From contig NZ_VMMX01000006.1 in the NCBI RefSeq assembly GCF_013277415.1, positions 7,652 to 65,678 on the forward strand: a stretch of DNA of 58,027 bases. The letters run 5' to 3'. The DNA comes from Streptococcus sp. 68 (lineage in GTDB: Bacteria; Bacillota; Bacilli; Lactobacillales; Streptococcaceae). The position numbers and the translations under genes were made by a program. The notes beneath the pieces are model-generated. The model was given only the letters and a program-made list of their open reading frames with translations. It searched no databases and was not told the origin of the DNA. Shown in pieces: positions 10,601-18,622 of this stretch. Position 1 is the stretch's first letter. Every line of letters starts with the position of its first letter.

Positions 10601-13600
10601 CATTAACAGAGACTGGAAAAACACAAGATTCAGTCGGAACGCATACTATCACAGGAAGAATTCCATCGAATGCACAATTAGGACTGACAACTGTAACACT
10701 TAAGGTGTCTGATGGAAGCAATGGAGTTGATTCAGGAAACCAAGCAGAAGTTAAATTCCGTCTAAAAGTAGTAGATTTAGATTTTGAGCCATCTCGTTCA
10801 GCTCAAGCAAATCAATCCTCAATTACCGTACCGGCAACTGCAGGACAAAGACTGGAAGATGCCAATAACTACTTAACGGTTAACGATGGGACAAATCGTC
10901 AAGATGCTGGTAATTTCCCTAGTGGTATGACCTTCCGTATGGTCAATGAAGCTGGAACAGTTATTACAAACTTGCCAGATGCACCAGGACGTCATGTAGT
11001 GAAAGCAAGAGCCTACTTCCCAGTTGGATATGCAGGAACTGACGGCATTGGAACTGAAGTGACAGGAAATGCCGATAGAGAGCTTAATGGACGTCGTTAC
11101 ATTGAGAAAACCATTAACTTTGAAGTGAAACCACAAACACCAGTGGTAAGTCCACAAGATAATGGTGATGTGCTTATTACACAAGCAAACGAAACCAATG
11201 TCAATCGTCTAAAAGTGACTTACACTACACAGGAAAATCCACGAGAAGTAACCTATACTGCATCTAAAAATGGAGATACATGGTCATTTGGCTCAGGAAC
11301 TCCAATTACAATTGATGGAGCAACAGGTACTGTTAAAATTAAAGACCGTTTAGTTCAAGATGGTTCAACAGTAAAAGCTATAGCTTTCATGACTACAAGT
11401 GGTAGTCTTGAAAGTAGCGAAGCAATTGGAGTTGCTAAAGATGGAGACCCTGACTTCCCTACAGTTGATTTCCAAAATACGGAAACAGATGCTGAAGGAA
11501 ATCGTGTAGTATACATCACACCAACAGAAACAACGAATTTACCAGTCGCAACGTTTAAAGACAATTCTGGGAAATTATCGCAAGTAGGATTTGTTGAATA
11601 TAATGGAAACTTTGCTGATTTAGGTGGTGTGGGTATTGATTATGAACGATATCCAGTGAGTGGTGATACGACATATCCAGCACCGAAGACAGTAACAGTA
11701 ACAGGAACGTTAAATAAATATAGAACAGGTTCAACATTATGGAATAATGATGAAATAATTGTAACTCGTTACGCAAGCGCAATTGATGCAGCAGGAAATG
11801 ATTTACACACAGTTGATGGAAATAAACGTAATGATAAAACTAGTCCAACACGTGTGTTATTCAAGGTAAGAACACAAGCAAATAAGTATACACCGACGAT
11901 AACAGCTCAACGTCTTGAAAGAGATATTGCTTTGAGTAATGCTGCAGTGACTCAAACAGAGTTTGATGCTATGAAACAAAACCTTACATTCACTACTACA
12001 AAAGGGGATGTAAAAGTAGCCTATAACACTCAAGATATGAGTATCAATCTGAAGGATAATGGAGCGATTACACGTAATTCTACTGACAATACTTATAGTA
12101 TTGGCGCAAGTATTACATATCCAGATGGTTCTACTGAAGATATTCAAATCCCAGTAACTGCACCTACACAAAAAGAAATTTACGAACCAACAGCAGTAGA
12201 GAAAACTGTAGACAAGGGAAGCCAACCAGCAGCTGAAGATAGCATAGCAAATGCGACAAGCTTACCAACAAACACAAGGTTTACATGGAAAGCAGGGACT
12301 TTAGACACATCAACACCAGGAGTCAAACAAGCGACAATAACGGTAGCATATCCAGATGGTTCAAGTGAAGATGTAGAGCGTGTTACAGTAAACGTTAAAC
12401 CAAGTCAACCGACAGTAACTCCTGCGGGTAACGGTGATGTTACAGTAACTCCAGTGACTGAAGCAACTGTCGATAAACTAGAAGTAACTTACACTCCTGC
12501 AGATAACAATCAACTACAAGTTAGTGGAGAAGTAAGAAAAACTGCTCAAGCTGCTACAACCATTGTAGCTACTAAGGGTGCTGATAATCAATGGTCGATT
12601 ACAAGTGGTCAAAAAGACGGCATTAGTATTGATGCAACTACTGGTGCAATCACATTGAAAGACCAAGTTGTCAAAGACCAAGCAGATGTTACAGCAAAAG
12701 TCGTAGCTCAAAGTATCGAAAGTAACAAAGCGACGGCTCAAGCTGGAACTGGAGATCAAACAGCGCCTGTTATCGGAGCTTCTTCGAAAATTATAGAAGC
12801 AGAAAAAATGGTTGATATCCCTCTTGGATTATCAGATTCTGGGGTTGGTATTGATGAAGGGAATATTATTGTTTCTAGTTTACCATCTGGTCTAATCTAC
12901 GATGACGATACTCAATCAATTAAAGGAACGTTACGCTCAGTTTCTCAAAATGATATTAAGGTAACTGTCTTAGACAAGAACGGTAATAAAGCAGACAAGA
13001 CGATTACGATTACTGCTGTTAAACCTAAAGCTGTTTACGCTATCAAAGATGCTACTATTGATAATGTTGCGAATGCAGCTAACTTTGTAGAAGTGCCTGA
13101 AGGGGTTACTTTAACTTCTGCAACATGGAAAAATGGCGAGCAACCAACAACAGCGACAGTAGGAACTACAACTAAAACTGTAGAAGTTAGTCTAAATGGT
13201 GTGAATACTGAATTGACTATCCCAGTAACAGTATATCCAGGGGTAACGCTTCGTAAGGTTAATAATCAAGAAGTGAATACCTACTATGAGGTTGTTAGTC
13301 AACCATTGACCTCAGCTTTATGGGGAACTAAAGGTAGAACACAACCTCCTACAGCAGACTTCTATGTAGCCTTTGAAGGAAACAGACCAGCAGGAACTAC
13401 GGTTGCATTTGAGAATGGGGTACCTATAAGCACAGTAGCAGGAGAAATAAGACACAAAATAATTGTTACTTATCCAAATGGGGCTGGAACTGTAGAAAAA
13501 ACAGTTACTTTCAGAACTTATGGAAATAAAGCCAAATTAGAAAATGGTAAAGATTATTCAGCAGAGACCACTGTAGGGAAAGCATTTGCAAAAACAAATG

Positions 13601-16164
13601 TCAGAGACTATGTTGAGCTAAGTAATCCGAGTGTGCCAAATCCAGGAGGAACAGCGATAGGTTGGGGGAATGGTTATAGTTCACCTAATCCAACAGATAA
13701 AGCACAGACAACTATCGGAGTACGAGAAGAAAATGTTAATGTTTGGTATGGTTCTGCTGTGAAAAATGCTCGTGGAGATGATACGGATAATTACAATGAT
13801 CAAAACATCAAAGTAACGTTAGCGGTTAAACCAAAAGCACCAACACTTCAAGGTCAAGCAGGTACTAAACCAGCTGTTACGGTATCAAACTTACCAGAAA
13901 CTTCGCAGTTAGCGACAGGATCAACTGTAAAAGTCCAACTTAAAGACGCTCAAGGCACTGTTGTAGCAGAAAAAGACGTTCCAGCTGGAACAACAACAGT
14001 AACATTCGCGACAACTGACTACAATAAAGAATTGGCATTAGGAGAACAACTAAACGCTAACGTCCTTGTCGCTGGAACATACAAGAAAACAATTAGAAAA
14101 AATACAACAGAAGACACTGCTTATGAAGTATCTTCTGCTAAGAGTGATTCGGTAACTGTTAAAACGTATGCTGACTTCTACAGAAATCAAGTCACTTATC
14201 CAACGAATGCTGAAAAAGTGACTTATGGTAATACAGCAATCACCGATGGTAACTTTACAGATGCAGCGAAAGACAGCTTTGCAGCTAAAATTAAAGAAGC
14301 GAATGCAAATAATAGTAATTTACCTGCAGATGTAACTTATACTAAGGGAACTACGGACGATAAGGCGAAAGTAGCTGCGATTAACTTCCCAGATGGCTCT
14401 ACTATTGACATATCTCATTCGCAAGTAGCCAAACCAACAGCGCCGACATTTACTAAGACGGCAGGAACTGAAGAAAATCCGAAATTAAGTGATGTTGATC
14501 GTACGATTTCTGGTACAGCTCTTGAAAGTGCTACGAAGGTTGTATTGACCTTACAAACAGGTAAAACTGTTGAAATTGACGCTAATAACGGAAAAGACCC
14601 AGCTACTCTTCAACCAGGTGAAGGTGCACTGAAAAATGGTGTCTGGACCTATAAACTTCCAGATAATACCTACTTACGTCAGACAGACCAAACAGCTGAA
14701 ATTGGCTCGTCAGACCAACCTGTTAAAGTAAAACAGACTGTCTTTACTGCTGATAGTGATGAAAGCACGATTTATGTAGCCAAAGAGCGTAATTTCGCAG
14801 GGAAAACCATTACAGCAGCTAAGGGAAGTCAAACTCTGACAGACTTGAGAGCAGATGCTCGAAAAGGTATTAGCTATACTGAAAAGGGAGCTGAAAAAGC
14901 CTTCCCAGGTGACTTTACAGCTACATGGAAAGAACAACCTGATGTTGACACAGTTGGAACAAGAACATATAAGGTTCAATTAAGTGAGACTTCTGCAACT
15001 GGCACAAATAAAGTCGGCGAATATGATGTAACGATTACAGTGACAAATCCAGCACCAGCAGCGTTGACTTATGAGAATAAACAAAATGGTGAAACTGTTG
15101 TAACTATTCCAGAAGATGCAGACGAAGTAGTATTTACTGTTCCTACAACTGATACAAATGTAAATACAATAACTGTAAGTAAAGCGAATGGCTGGACAGC
15201 AGATGGTATTGAAAAACGTGGAAATACTTGGGTCTTCCCAGCGAACTCAGTACAAGGAAATCGTCAAGTAACAGCAGTTGCGACAGCAGGAAGTGGTGAT
15301 ACCAAGAGTGCGCAAACACCAACGTCAATTTCAGCTCCTGCACATACAGTGACTACTAACACGATTACAAAAGTGGTCGGTGAAAATCCTACAAATGAAG
15401 AGTTACTTGCTGCGGTAAATGTAGATAACAAAGCATCAGCTGCACTGAAAGAAGGAACACAATATCCAACTACAGTAGGTAGTCATAATCTTGACGTTGT
15501 TATTACTTATGCAGATCAAAGTACAGAAAAAGTAACAGTTCCGTATGTGGTGAAACCAGCAGACAAGACAGCTCTGACGAATGCGAATAATGCCTTAGGA
15601 AGCGAAATCACAAGTGTACCAACAACAGCTGACAAGCCAGCAAGCAAAGTGACTGCCTATAACGACGCTAAGACAAAAGCAGAAGCAGCTAAGCAAGCAG
15701 CGGAAGCTGTAATAGCGGACGATAATGCGACACCAGAAGCTGTTCAAGCAGAGCTAGCGAAAGTAAACGCAGCCAAAGACGCGTTGAAGAAAGCAGAAGA
15801 TGCAGTAACCGCAGCAGCTACAGAAACAGCGAAAGCTAAATTAGCAGAAGACAACGCGAAGTTAGATGAAGCCGTAAGTACAGAAGGTAAGACACCAGAA
15901 AGTATTAAAGCTTACGAAGCCGCTAAGAAAGAAGCAGAAGCCGAAGTTACAGCAGCTAAGCAAGCAGCAGAAGCCGCAAAAGCTAAAGGTGCCGATGCGA
16001 CAGCAGCAGAAGTTCAAGCAGCGCAAGAAAAAGTAACCGCAGCTCAAGGTAAGTTAGACAAAGCGAAAGAGAAGTTAGTCGATAAAGCAGACAAGACAGC
16101 TCTGACGAATGCGAATAATGCCTTAGGAAGCAGCCCTTACTCCAGGAGCATCAACATCTGGTAA
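4630..16164 (+). CDS. Giant YSIRK-signal surface protein, N-terminal part (frameshifted before the anchor)
   Basis: The start at 4630 follows AAAAAAGGAG by 9 nt and gives 3844 residues. Order: YSIRK-type signal peptide with YSIRK and a hydrophobic stretch ending AVAA (about 15-40); a low-complexity Gln/Glu/Ala region; a helical region; an Arg-rich linker (TRTRRAL); a unique, probably globular adhesin domain (about 430-870); then many Ig-like beta modules (VYRGA, GLPxG and VSDxS signatures), including two copies of an about 600-residue block at residues 1314-1920 and 1921-2510; Rib/alpha-like units; and from about residue 3643 helical FIVAR-type repeats rich in Ala and Lys. The frame ends at a premature stop just after a repeated 46-bp stretch, while the C-terminal part with the membrane anchor continues in another frame (next entry). 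Without repair the product would be secreted but not anchored. Likely role is adhesion; the ligand is unknown. Confidence 0.88.
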   Translation: MDFGKYNKEKVFRYSIRKYHFGAASVAVAALMFFANGAVAAHEPITQATASDVVTAGSDGNADGNPASSDEGDSNKVLTDQPAELKAPDEVKTQEAPAEGTNQGQAGAESNSAQSETNSANQEPSQAGEVKEQEQPTVADTTAAKSTQGNLQALLAKLTLSSMKALHDEVEAGLAAANAVLSDPKATQAQVDEQARLMAELTSRVNQALTPSLETPTILEKAGLTSTGLATPEGATTAQTSGGKGRRRALSEPTPDENQVTPSAGGDSTGSGASTQATPQTLPTYTNTEGENGVYGLKDELEFITNQLRANGASADKIQAAKAAADKFNEAFSKGDTISQEDFSAALADLKKSRELIEGVLSEKEANRGKVTGPVNPAESATPSENNVTIQPRTNATGWSGFRSMPAGAQTRTRRALNENRASGRGVENADYASKTGYFFESGQNGSPYPKYSYVFYSKGGVGNLYYEGGEITEAYQAFHIDVRPTKTGLSWQIVVNNNHKTLGTNKVYFTLPQGQQFKSGSASVQAINKNGGSILERPSTSGSSDELRTVLDTAFKNLSEGHPFRGAGLINVAKGTKDQTNAVSLARPGNSAAKQFKIGTLEELAREHTSGTGYLNRGFYNRDSVIETDKNIQRYSDEKIKVIKNDVRDVYTFELNSGDDNAYVISFETTGSNDMKNLTFAGGLKRVEDATRKLINHWYARTSLETDNAEKIRVQAYGNGYMLVEQDRYSTVNYGDQAGIYGGNTYAQGSAVNNPEKAKGVITTGIYTNYIIDTTSYLHFLDYPNTEDGKGAANNLAKNGSEGVVYTWILDGKEYTKEQAAKLIANRPGVTRYLIKSWYKSDDSSSTTPINFVVKPKTPTIKTDLTRAAGVATNVEVTNGTEGYKVYLYKKDGETLTAVRGSDQQPISATAGANGVATFNALKLEPGTYVAKTVVDGDWIDYNGKHQDEISSDGSNERRATDGVPPKVRIVNGSELPEARNDADPALYEVVQGQPFRPRIEAFDNIGNLTKFQITNLPPGVTATNANTAFRANNNATVSNTFEATFSGNVPNDRTPGTYTSTITVSDGSTGDKQYFFKYRVIARDNEAPTVTMNGKALTENAADNRFVLYRGATFNPTFTVSDNSGTVSSFKMSGGPAGVWFNKNGSNDDDKTNLTSGTSYQLTANNLVDTNAALGTSEASVVVSDANNNAKTYKFQYTVVDIQPKNSPKDVAVNSTLGKPQDYLKVVDNSSGTEASKYLPDNVTYSWKEGTTTKANDTKLDTVGTVTKYKATVNIPNSTTPVKKTIDGKAYTIYAPTSVGTAITFNVQDTVAPTVKLTNKANNNTEVTLTTDSAATTIDVYRGATIELPLKYYDNANTGKVNIGYKEGLPKGVLFNSNESATTSTTINESGKTETTPGTYTVRGRVATDATLGVHTVTLKVSDAASRNVDQGNKKEVKFNIRVLDIDFESGYSQATGTTKITKEVALNQQTPDPNEYLTATTGTGLGTGINRNDNLFPRDMTFRYITGANNNEFRTNLTFTAPGKYLVKAGAFYPTTYVPTNGLSTTPSNAIGDRIDEIRNRTYTTREIEFDVKPTAPIVTAEANGDVVVSHTNQTNVNTLSFTYTDKDNNQRTVTATKTGNTWALTNAPADGVTIEAISGAVTIKDRQVRDTTAVTAKVVAQNVESTVSTGTSLAGEKTAPTFTFSDKYTSLENGERVVYVTPTEDLSNSSIILGTVRDDSNKLREVVLYHGDGRNTNLDFGLDYNKKASENNVEFSAPFNIEITGKLPRENRNTRRIWSNGDNIVTRYVYAKDAADNEFKNVTDNKQNPNRVVIKVLTQAAKYEPTINTQTLKKDFTANDVRVTAEEFNKMKPNLTFSTNKGDVKVAYNSPDMNIAMKDGGAIKSENGAYYVGATITYPDGSTKDIRIPVENADKVAPTVKLTNRTDADRVVTLNDKESTSPVVTVYRGANLNLPLTFFDNDSDGRVNLKYVSGLPSGIQFNGTSDTLTETGKTQDSVGTHTITGRIPSNAQLGLTTVTLKVSDGSNGVDSGNQAEVKFRLKVVDLDFEPSRSAQANQSSITVPATAGQRLEDANNYLTVNDGTNRQDAGNFPSGMTFRMVNEAGTVITNLPDAPGRHVVKARAYFPVGYAGTDGIGTEVTGNADRELNGRRYIEKTINFEVKPQTPVVSPQDNGDVLITQANETNVNRLKVTYTTQENPREVTYTASKNGDTWSFGSGTPITIDGATGTVKIKDRLVQDGSTVKAIAFMTTSGSLESSEAIGVAKDGDPDFPTVDFQNTETDAEGNRVVYITPTETTNLPVATFKDNSGKLSQVGFVEYNGNFADLGGVGIDYERYPVSGDTTYPAPKTVTVTGTLNKYRTGSTLWNNDEIIVTRYASAIDAAGNDLHTVDGNKRNDKTSPTRVLFKVRTQANKYTPTITAQRLERDIALSNAAVTQTEFDAMKQNLTFTTTKGDVKVAYNTQDMSINLKDNGAITRNSTDNTYSIGASITYPDGSTEDIQIPVTAPTQKEIYEPTAVEKTVDKGSQPAAEDSIANATSLPTNTRFTWKAGTLDTSTPGVKQATITVAYPDGSSEDVERVTVNVKPSQPTVTPAGNGDVTVTPVTEATVDKLEVTYTPADNNQLQVSGEVRKTAQAATTIVATKGADNQWSITSGQKDGISIDATTGAITLKDQVVKDQADVTAKVVAQSIESNKATAQAGTGDQTAPVIGASSKIIEAEKMVDIPLGLSDSGVGIDEGNIIVSSLPSGLIYDDDTQSIKGTLRSVSQNDIKVTVLDKNGNKADKTITITAVKPKAVYAIKDATIDNVANAANFVEVPEGVTLTSATWKNGEQPTTATVGTTTKTVEVSLNGVNTELTIPVTVYPGVTLRKVNNQEVNTYYEVVSQPLTSALWGTKGRTQPPTADFYVAFEGNRPAGTTVAFENGVPISTVAGEIRHKIIVTYPNGAGTVEKTVTFRTYGNKAKLENGKDYSAETTVGKAFAKTNVRDYVELSNPSVPNPGGTAIGWGNGYSSPNPTDKAQTTIGVREENVNVWYGSAVKNARGDDTDNYNDQNIKVTLAVKPKAPTLQGQAGTKPAVTVSNLPETSQLATGSTVKVQLKDAQGTVVAEKDVPAGTTTVTFATTDYNKELALGEQLNANVLVAGTYKKTIRKNTTEDTAYEVSSAKSDSVTVKTYADFYRNQVTYPTNAEKVTYGNTAITDGNFTDAAKDSFAAKIKEANANNSNLPADVTYTKGTTDDKAKVAAINFPDGSTIDISHSQVAKPTAPTFTKTAGTEENPKLSDVDRTISGTALESATKVVLTLQTGKTVEIDANNGKDPATLQPGEGALKNGVWTYKLPDNTYLRQTDQTAEIGSSDQPVKVKQTVFTADSDESTIYVAKERNFAGKTITAAKGSQTLTDLRADARKGISYTEKGAEKAFPGDFTATWKEQPDVDTVGTRTYKVQLSETSATGTNKVGEYDVTITVTNPAPAALTYENKQNGETVVTIPEDADEVVFTVPTTDTNVNTITVSKANGWTADGIEKRGNTWVFPANSVQGNRQVTAVATAGSGDTKSAQTPTSISAPAHTVTTNTITKVVGENPTNEELLAAVNVDNKASAALKEGTQYPTTVGSHNLDVVITYADQSTEKVTVPYVVKPADKTALTNANNALGSEITSVPTTADKPASKVTAYNDAKTKAEAAKQAAEAVIADDNATPEAVQAELAKVNAAKDALKKAEDAVTAAATETAKAKLAEDNAKLDEAVSTEGKTPESIKAYEAAKKEAEAEVTAAKQAAEAAKAKGADATAAEVQAAQEKVTAAQGKLDKAKEKLVDKADKTALTNANNALGSSPYSRSINIW
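15558..15603 (+). repeat. 46-bp exact direct repeat, copy 1 (FIVAR start)
   Basis: This 46-bp stretch, coding for ADKTALTNANNALGS, is repeated without change at 16086-16131. It marks the start of a FIVAR-type helical repeat. The second copy ends exactly where the reading frame is lost. Confidence 0.9.
16086..16131 (+). repeat. 46-bp exact direct repeat, copy 2, at the frameshift point
   Basis: Identical to 15558-15603. After its last base the downstream sequence makes sense only in another frame (AALTPGASTSGK...), so the junction of repeat and frameshift coincide. This suggests unequal recombination or a collapsed repeat in assembly. Confidence 0.85.
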
Positions 16165-16237
16165 GACAGAAGCAAGTAAGAAAGCTTATGAAGACGCGAA
16201 GGCAAAAGCTCAAGAAGCTGTAACCGAAGCTGAAAAA

Positions 16238-17248
16238 GTGATTGCGAACGCGAACGCAACGGAACAAGACGTAGCGGATGCGAAAGCGAAAGTGGATGAA
16301 GCGAAGAAAGAACTTGATAAAGCCAAAGAAGGCTTGGTAGATAAACCAACTTCTGTACCAAGTAATGATGGTAACACTAACAATAGTGCTAACACCAACA
16401 ACGGTGATAATACCGACAATAGTAGTAACAGCAATACTAGTGGCGACACTAATAACAGTGCTAACACTAACAACGGCGCTACTACCACCCCTGCTGACAG
16501 CAATAGCAACAGTGCGACACCAGGTAACAGTGGCAACACTCCAGCCTCTGGTGTGACGACAGACGATAGTAGTAATAGCAATCCTGCTACTCCATCGTCT
16601 ACTGTTGGACAGGCTCAAGCAAGTACTCCAGTTCAGGAGACTCCAGTTTCTACATCGACTCCAAACAATTCAGGCGATACAACAACTCCTAGCGAGACTC
16701 GTCCTGTTGACAAGTCTGAACTTGCTCGATTGGTTGAAGAACTGGAAACTCGTTTGAAAGACTTGGATGGTATTGATCAATCTGTCATCGACGCTGCGAA
16801 GGTCATTCTCGGTGAGGGTCAAGAAGCCCTTAGAAATGCTGACTTGACAGAGGCAGGCTTGAAAGAGATGACTGCCAAGGTCAAAGAAACACTCGAATCC
16901 TTGAAGGGCAAGCAAGCGACTAAGGATGAAGAAGAAACGAAAGAAACAAGCAAAGAACAAGCTCATCTTCCGTACGGTACGATGATTGGCAGCCTGCTCG
17001 CCCTTCTTGGTCTCCTTCTCTTCCTCATCGCGCGTCGTAAGAAAGAGTCAGAACTCAAGAAATTGACCAAGGAATTAACTAAGGTTCTGCAAGATGGCGA
17101 CCTTACAAGTGTAGATGCGAAAGTCCTTGACCAAGCACGAGAAGCTCTCGCTCAAGCAGTTGCCTTCCTAGCCAATGAGAAAGAGTCTGAGCACACAGAA
17201 GATGAGTTGATTGAGAAACTCAAAGCTATTCTTGCTCAGTTAAGATAA
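16238..17248 (+). pseudogene. C-terminal part of the giant surface protein, out of frame: FIVAR end, Asn-rich stalk, membrane anchor
   Basis: This frame is open upstream to about 16130, where it joins the preceding frame. It carries the end of a FIVAR repeat, an Asn/Thr/Ser-rich stalk, a helical block (SELARLVEELETRLKD...), then LPYGT followed by a hydrophobic span (about 20 residues of Leu/Ala/Gly) and RRKK. Unlike a sortase substrate, some 70 further residues follow the basic stop-transfer, and they resemble the helical block before the membrane. Total length 4630-17248 is 12,619 bases, one more than a multiple of three, so loss of a single base would restore a protein of about 4205 residues. 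A GTG at 16238 has no ribosome site, so separate translation is unlikely. Confidence 0.8.
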
Positions 17249-17526
17249 GCGACATGTGAAATATCGCAGGCGACCATAGAAGTTACTACATTGCTGGATA
17301 ATAACGATAGGAAAAGTTAGTAGCAAACCTGTAGTGGGAATATACCAGTTTCTAGCGGGGAAATGGTTCTGGGGACAGGACACCGTCTTTTGGATGGGAA
17401 TGCTTCCTCCTTAGTATCAGTAGAAGTCTTCGATGGCAGAGTAAGATAAAGAAGAAACACGAGACAAGTAAGATAGTTCATGAAATGGAACTGAGAATTG
17501 CTGGTGTGGACTCTTGAAGGAAGTAA

Positions 17527-17572
17527 TGGATAGAAAGAAGTTGAAAAGCGTCTTTCTATCCATCTTTCTTTA
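17527..17572 (+). terminator. Terminator of the giant surface-protein gene
   Basis: A perfect 13-bp stem (ATGGATAGAAAGA and its complement, about 17527-17539 and 17552-17564) with a 12-nt loop is followed by CTTTCTTT. It lies 280 bp after the gene. The sequence between 17249 and 17526 shows no convincing gene. Confidence 0.75.
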
Positions 17573-17580
17573 GGAGTATA

Positions 17581-17594
17581 TGTAAACGCTTTAA
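17581..17594 (+). promoter_or_regulatory. cre-like site upstream of the SIR2-like gene (weak)
   Basis: TGTAAACGCTTTAA fits the CcpA-binding consensus TGWAARCGYTWNCW at all but one position. It lies 20 nt before the SIR2-like start. One mismatch at a conserved C makes this a tentative call. Confidence 0.35.
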
Positions 17595-17613
17595 AAAGAG
17601 AAAGGGTAATGGA

Positions 17614-18516
17614 ATGGGAAAACATGAAAGCAGAAAAAATAAACCTATTTTATTAGTAGGGAATGGTATCAATAGATTATTTGCGAGCGAGCCAGAAAAT
17701 GATGATTTCTTTAATGTCGACAAGTTTAGAGGTGAAAAAGAGGCGGAGAAACGTTCATTACATGCTGAGATAAGCGATTCTTTAAGTTTTCCGATGAGGA
17801 TTTCAGTAAACTATGAGGGGAAAGAAGAAACTGTCGCAGAGGAACTAACTGATTTTTTGAAGGATAAGATGACAATTTCAAAAAGAAAGAAAGAGTTTCT
17901 TGAGGACTTATTAACGTTAGAAGTAGAGAATATTTTGACGACGAATTACAGCTTTGAATTTGAAAAAACAATCTGTACTAATCCATCTATTGGAAAAATC
18001 TTAAATCTATATGGATATGGGAAGGAGGGTGAAATCAGTAAAAAGGAAAAGGAGCTAGGAATTTATCAGTATATAAAATTAGGTGATCGAAAAAAACTAT
18101 GGCATATACATGGAATAGCAACGAGAAAAAAGTCTATTATACTAGGACAATACTATTATGGCTATTTGCTTTCGCAGGTGATAGGATATACGTCTGAATT
18201 ATTAAGGAGATGGAATTCTCAAAATGATTTTTATCATCATTCATGGATTGATTGTTTTGTAAGCAATGATGTTCATATCCTTGGTTTTGCTTTAGATTTA
18301 GCTGAAATCGATTTGTGGTGGCTACTCGCATACAAGAAGAAACATTTTGAATTTACAAAGGTGTATTTTTACTCTAAAGGTGGAGATTTAGATGATAATG
18401 TGAGAATACTCTTGTGTACATATGGCGTTATTATAAAAGAAATAAATACGGCTGACTATCATGATTTTTATAATCAAGTTATTACTGAAATAAGAAATGG
18501 GATAAAAAATGGATAG
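17614..18516 (+). CDS. SIR2-like family protein (putative NAD-consuming defence effector)
   Basis: The 300-residue protein starts after an AAAGGG ribosome site. Motifs in order fit the SIR2-like NAD-binding fold: ILLVGNGIN (residues 13-20), ILTTNY (107-112), the HIHG motif with the likely catalytic His (164-167), and ILGFALDLAEIDLWWLL (222-238), where classical sirtuins have a GxSLxDxD region. No zinc-finger cysteines, membrane segment or second effector domain are visible, so it is a bare SIR2-like domain. Related proteins in Thoeris, DSR and other phage-defence systems deplete NAD during infection; here that role is inference. It stands alone between a terminator and the AbiEi-like gene, is AT-rich compared with housekeeping neighbours, and looks acquired. 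Confidence 0.75.
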   Translation: MGKHESRKNKPILLVGNGINRLFASEPENDDFFNVDKFRGEKEAEKRSLHAEISDSLSFPMRISVNYEGKEETVAEELTDFLKDKMTISKRKKEFLEDLLTLEVENILTTNYSFEFEKTICTNPSIGKILNLYGYGKEGEISKKEKELGIYQYIKLGDRKKLWHIHGIATRKKSIILGQYYYGYLLSQVIGYTSELLRRWNSQNDFYHHSWIDCFVSNDVHILGFALDLAEIDLWWLLAYKKKHFEFTKVYFYSKGGDLDDNVRILLCTYGVIIKEINTADYHDFYNQVITEIRNGIKNG

Positions 18517-18568
18517 AGATTCTACATAAGAAGAGGTATGCTATCTCTTTGATAAAAATGACTCTCAT

Positions 18569-18609
18569 TTGACTTTTTGCACCAAAAATAGCATCATATT
18601 CGGTGCAAA
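18569..18609 (+). promoter_or_regulatory. Promoter with 8-bp inverted repeat (candidate antitoxin operator)
   Basis: TTGACT (18569-18574) with a weak CATCAT -10 (18592-18597, 17-nt spacing) is overlapped by the inverted repeat TTTGCACC (18576-18583) and GGTGCAAA (18602-18609). The second arm touches the ribosome site AAAGGAGG. AbiEi-type antitoxins bind inverted repeats in their own promoter, so this is a plausible autoregulatory operator. Confidence 0.55.
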
Positions 18610-18622
18610 GGAGGCGTGATAG

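Noticed and set aside
9865..12225. Several minus-strand frames of 70-120 codons within the giant adhesin
   Set aside because: Low-complexity antisense of repeated surface-protein sequence with Cys/Ser/Ile-rich composition; no start signals.
15862..16047. Alternating A-rich repeats in the FIVAR region as a CRISPR-like array
   Set aside because: The repeats are coding, vary in length and sequence, and have no spacer-repeat regularity.
16365..16556. 63-codon frame in the Asn-rich stalk
   Set aside because: Out-of-frame reading of the AAC/AGT repeats; the neighbouring frame is the true one.
17249..17526. Possible short frame after the adhesin (MVLGTGHRLLDG...)
   Set aside because: Only 28 codons, no ribosome site and no recognisable family.
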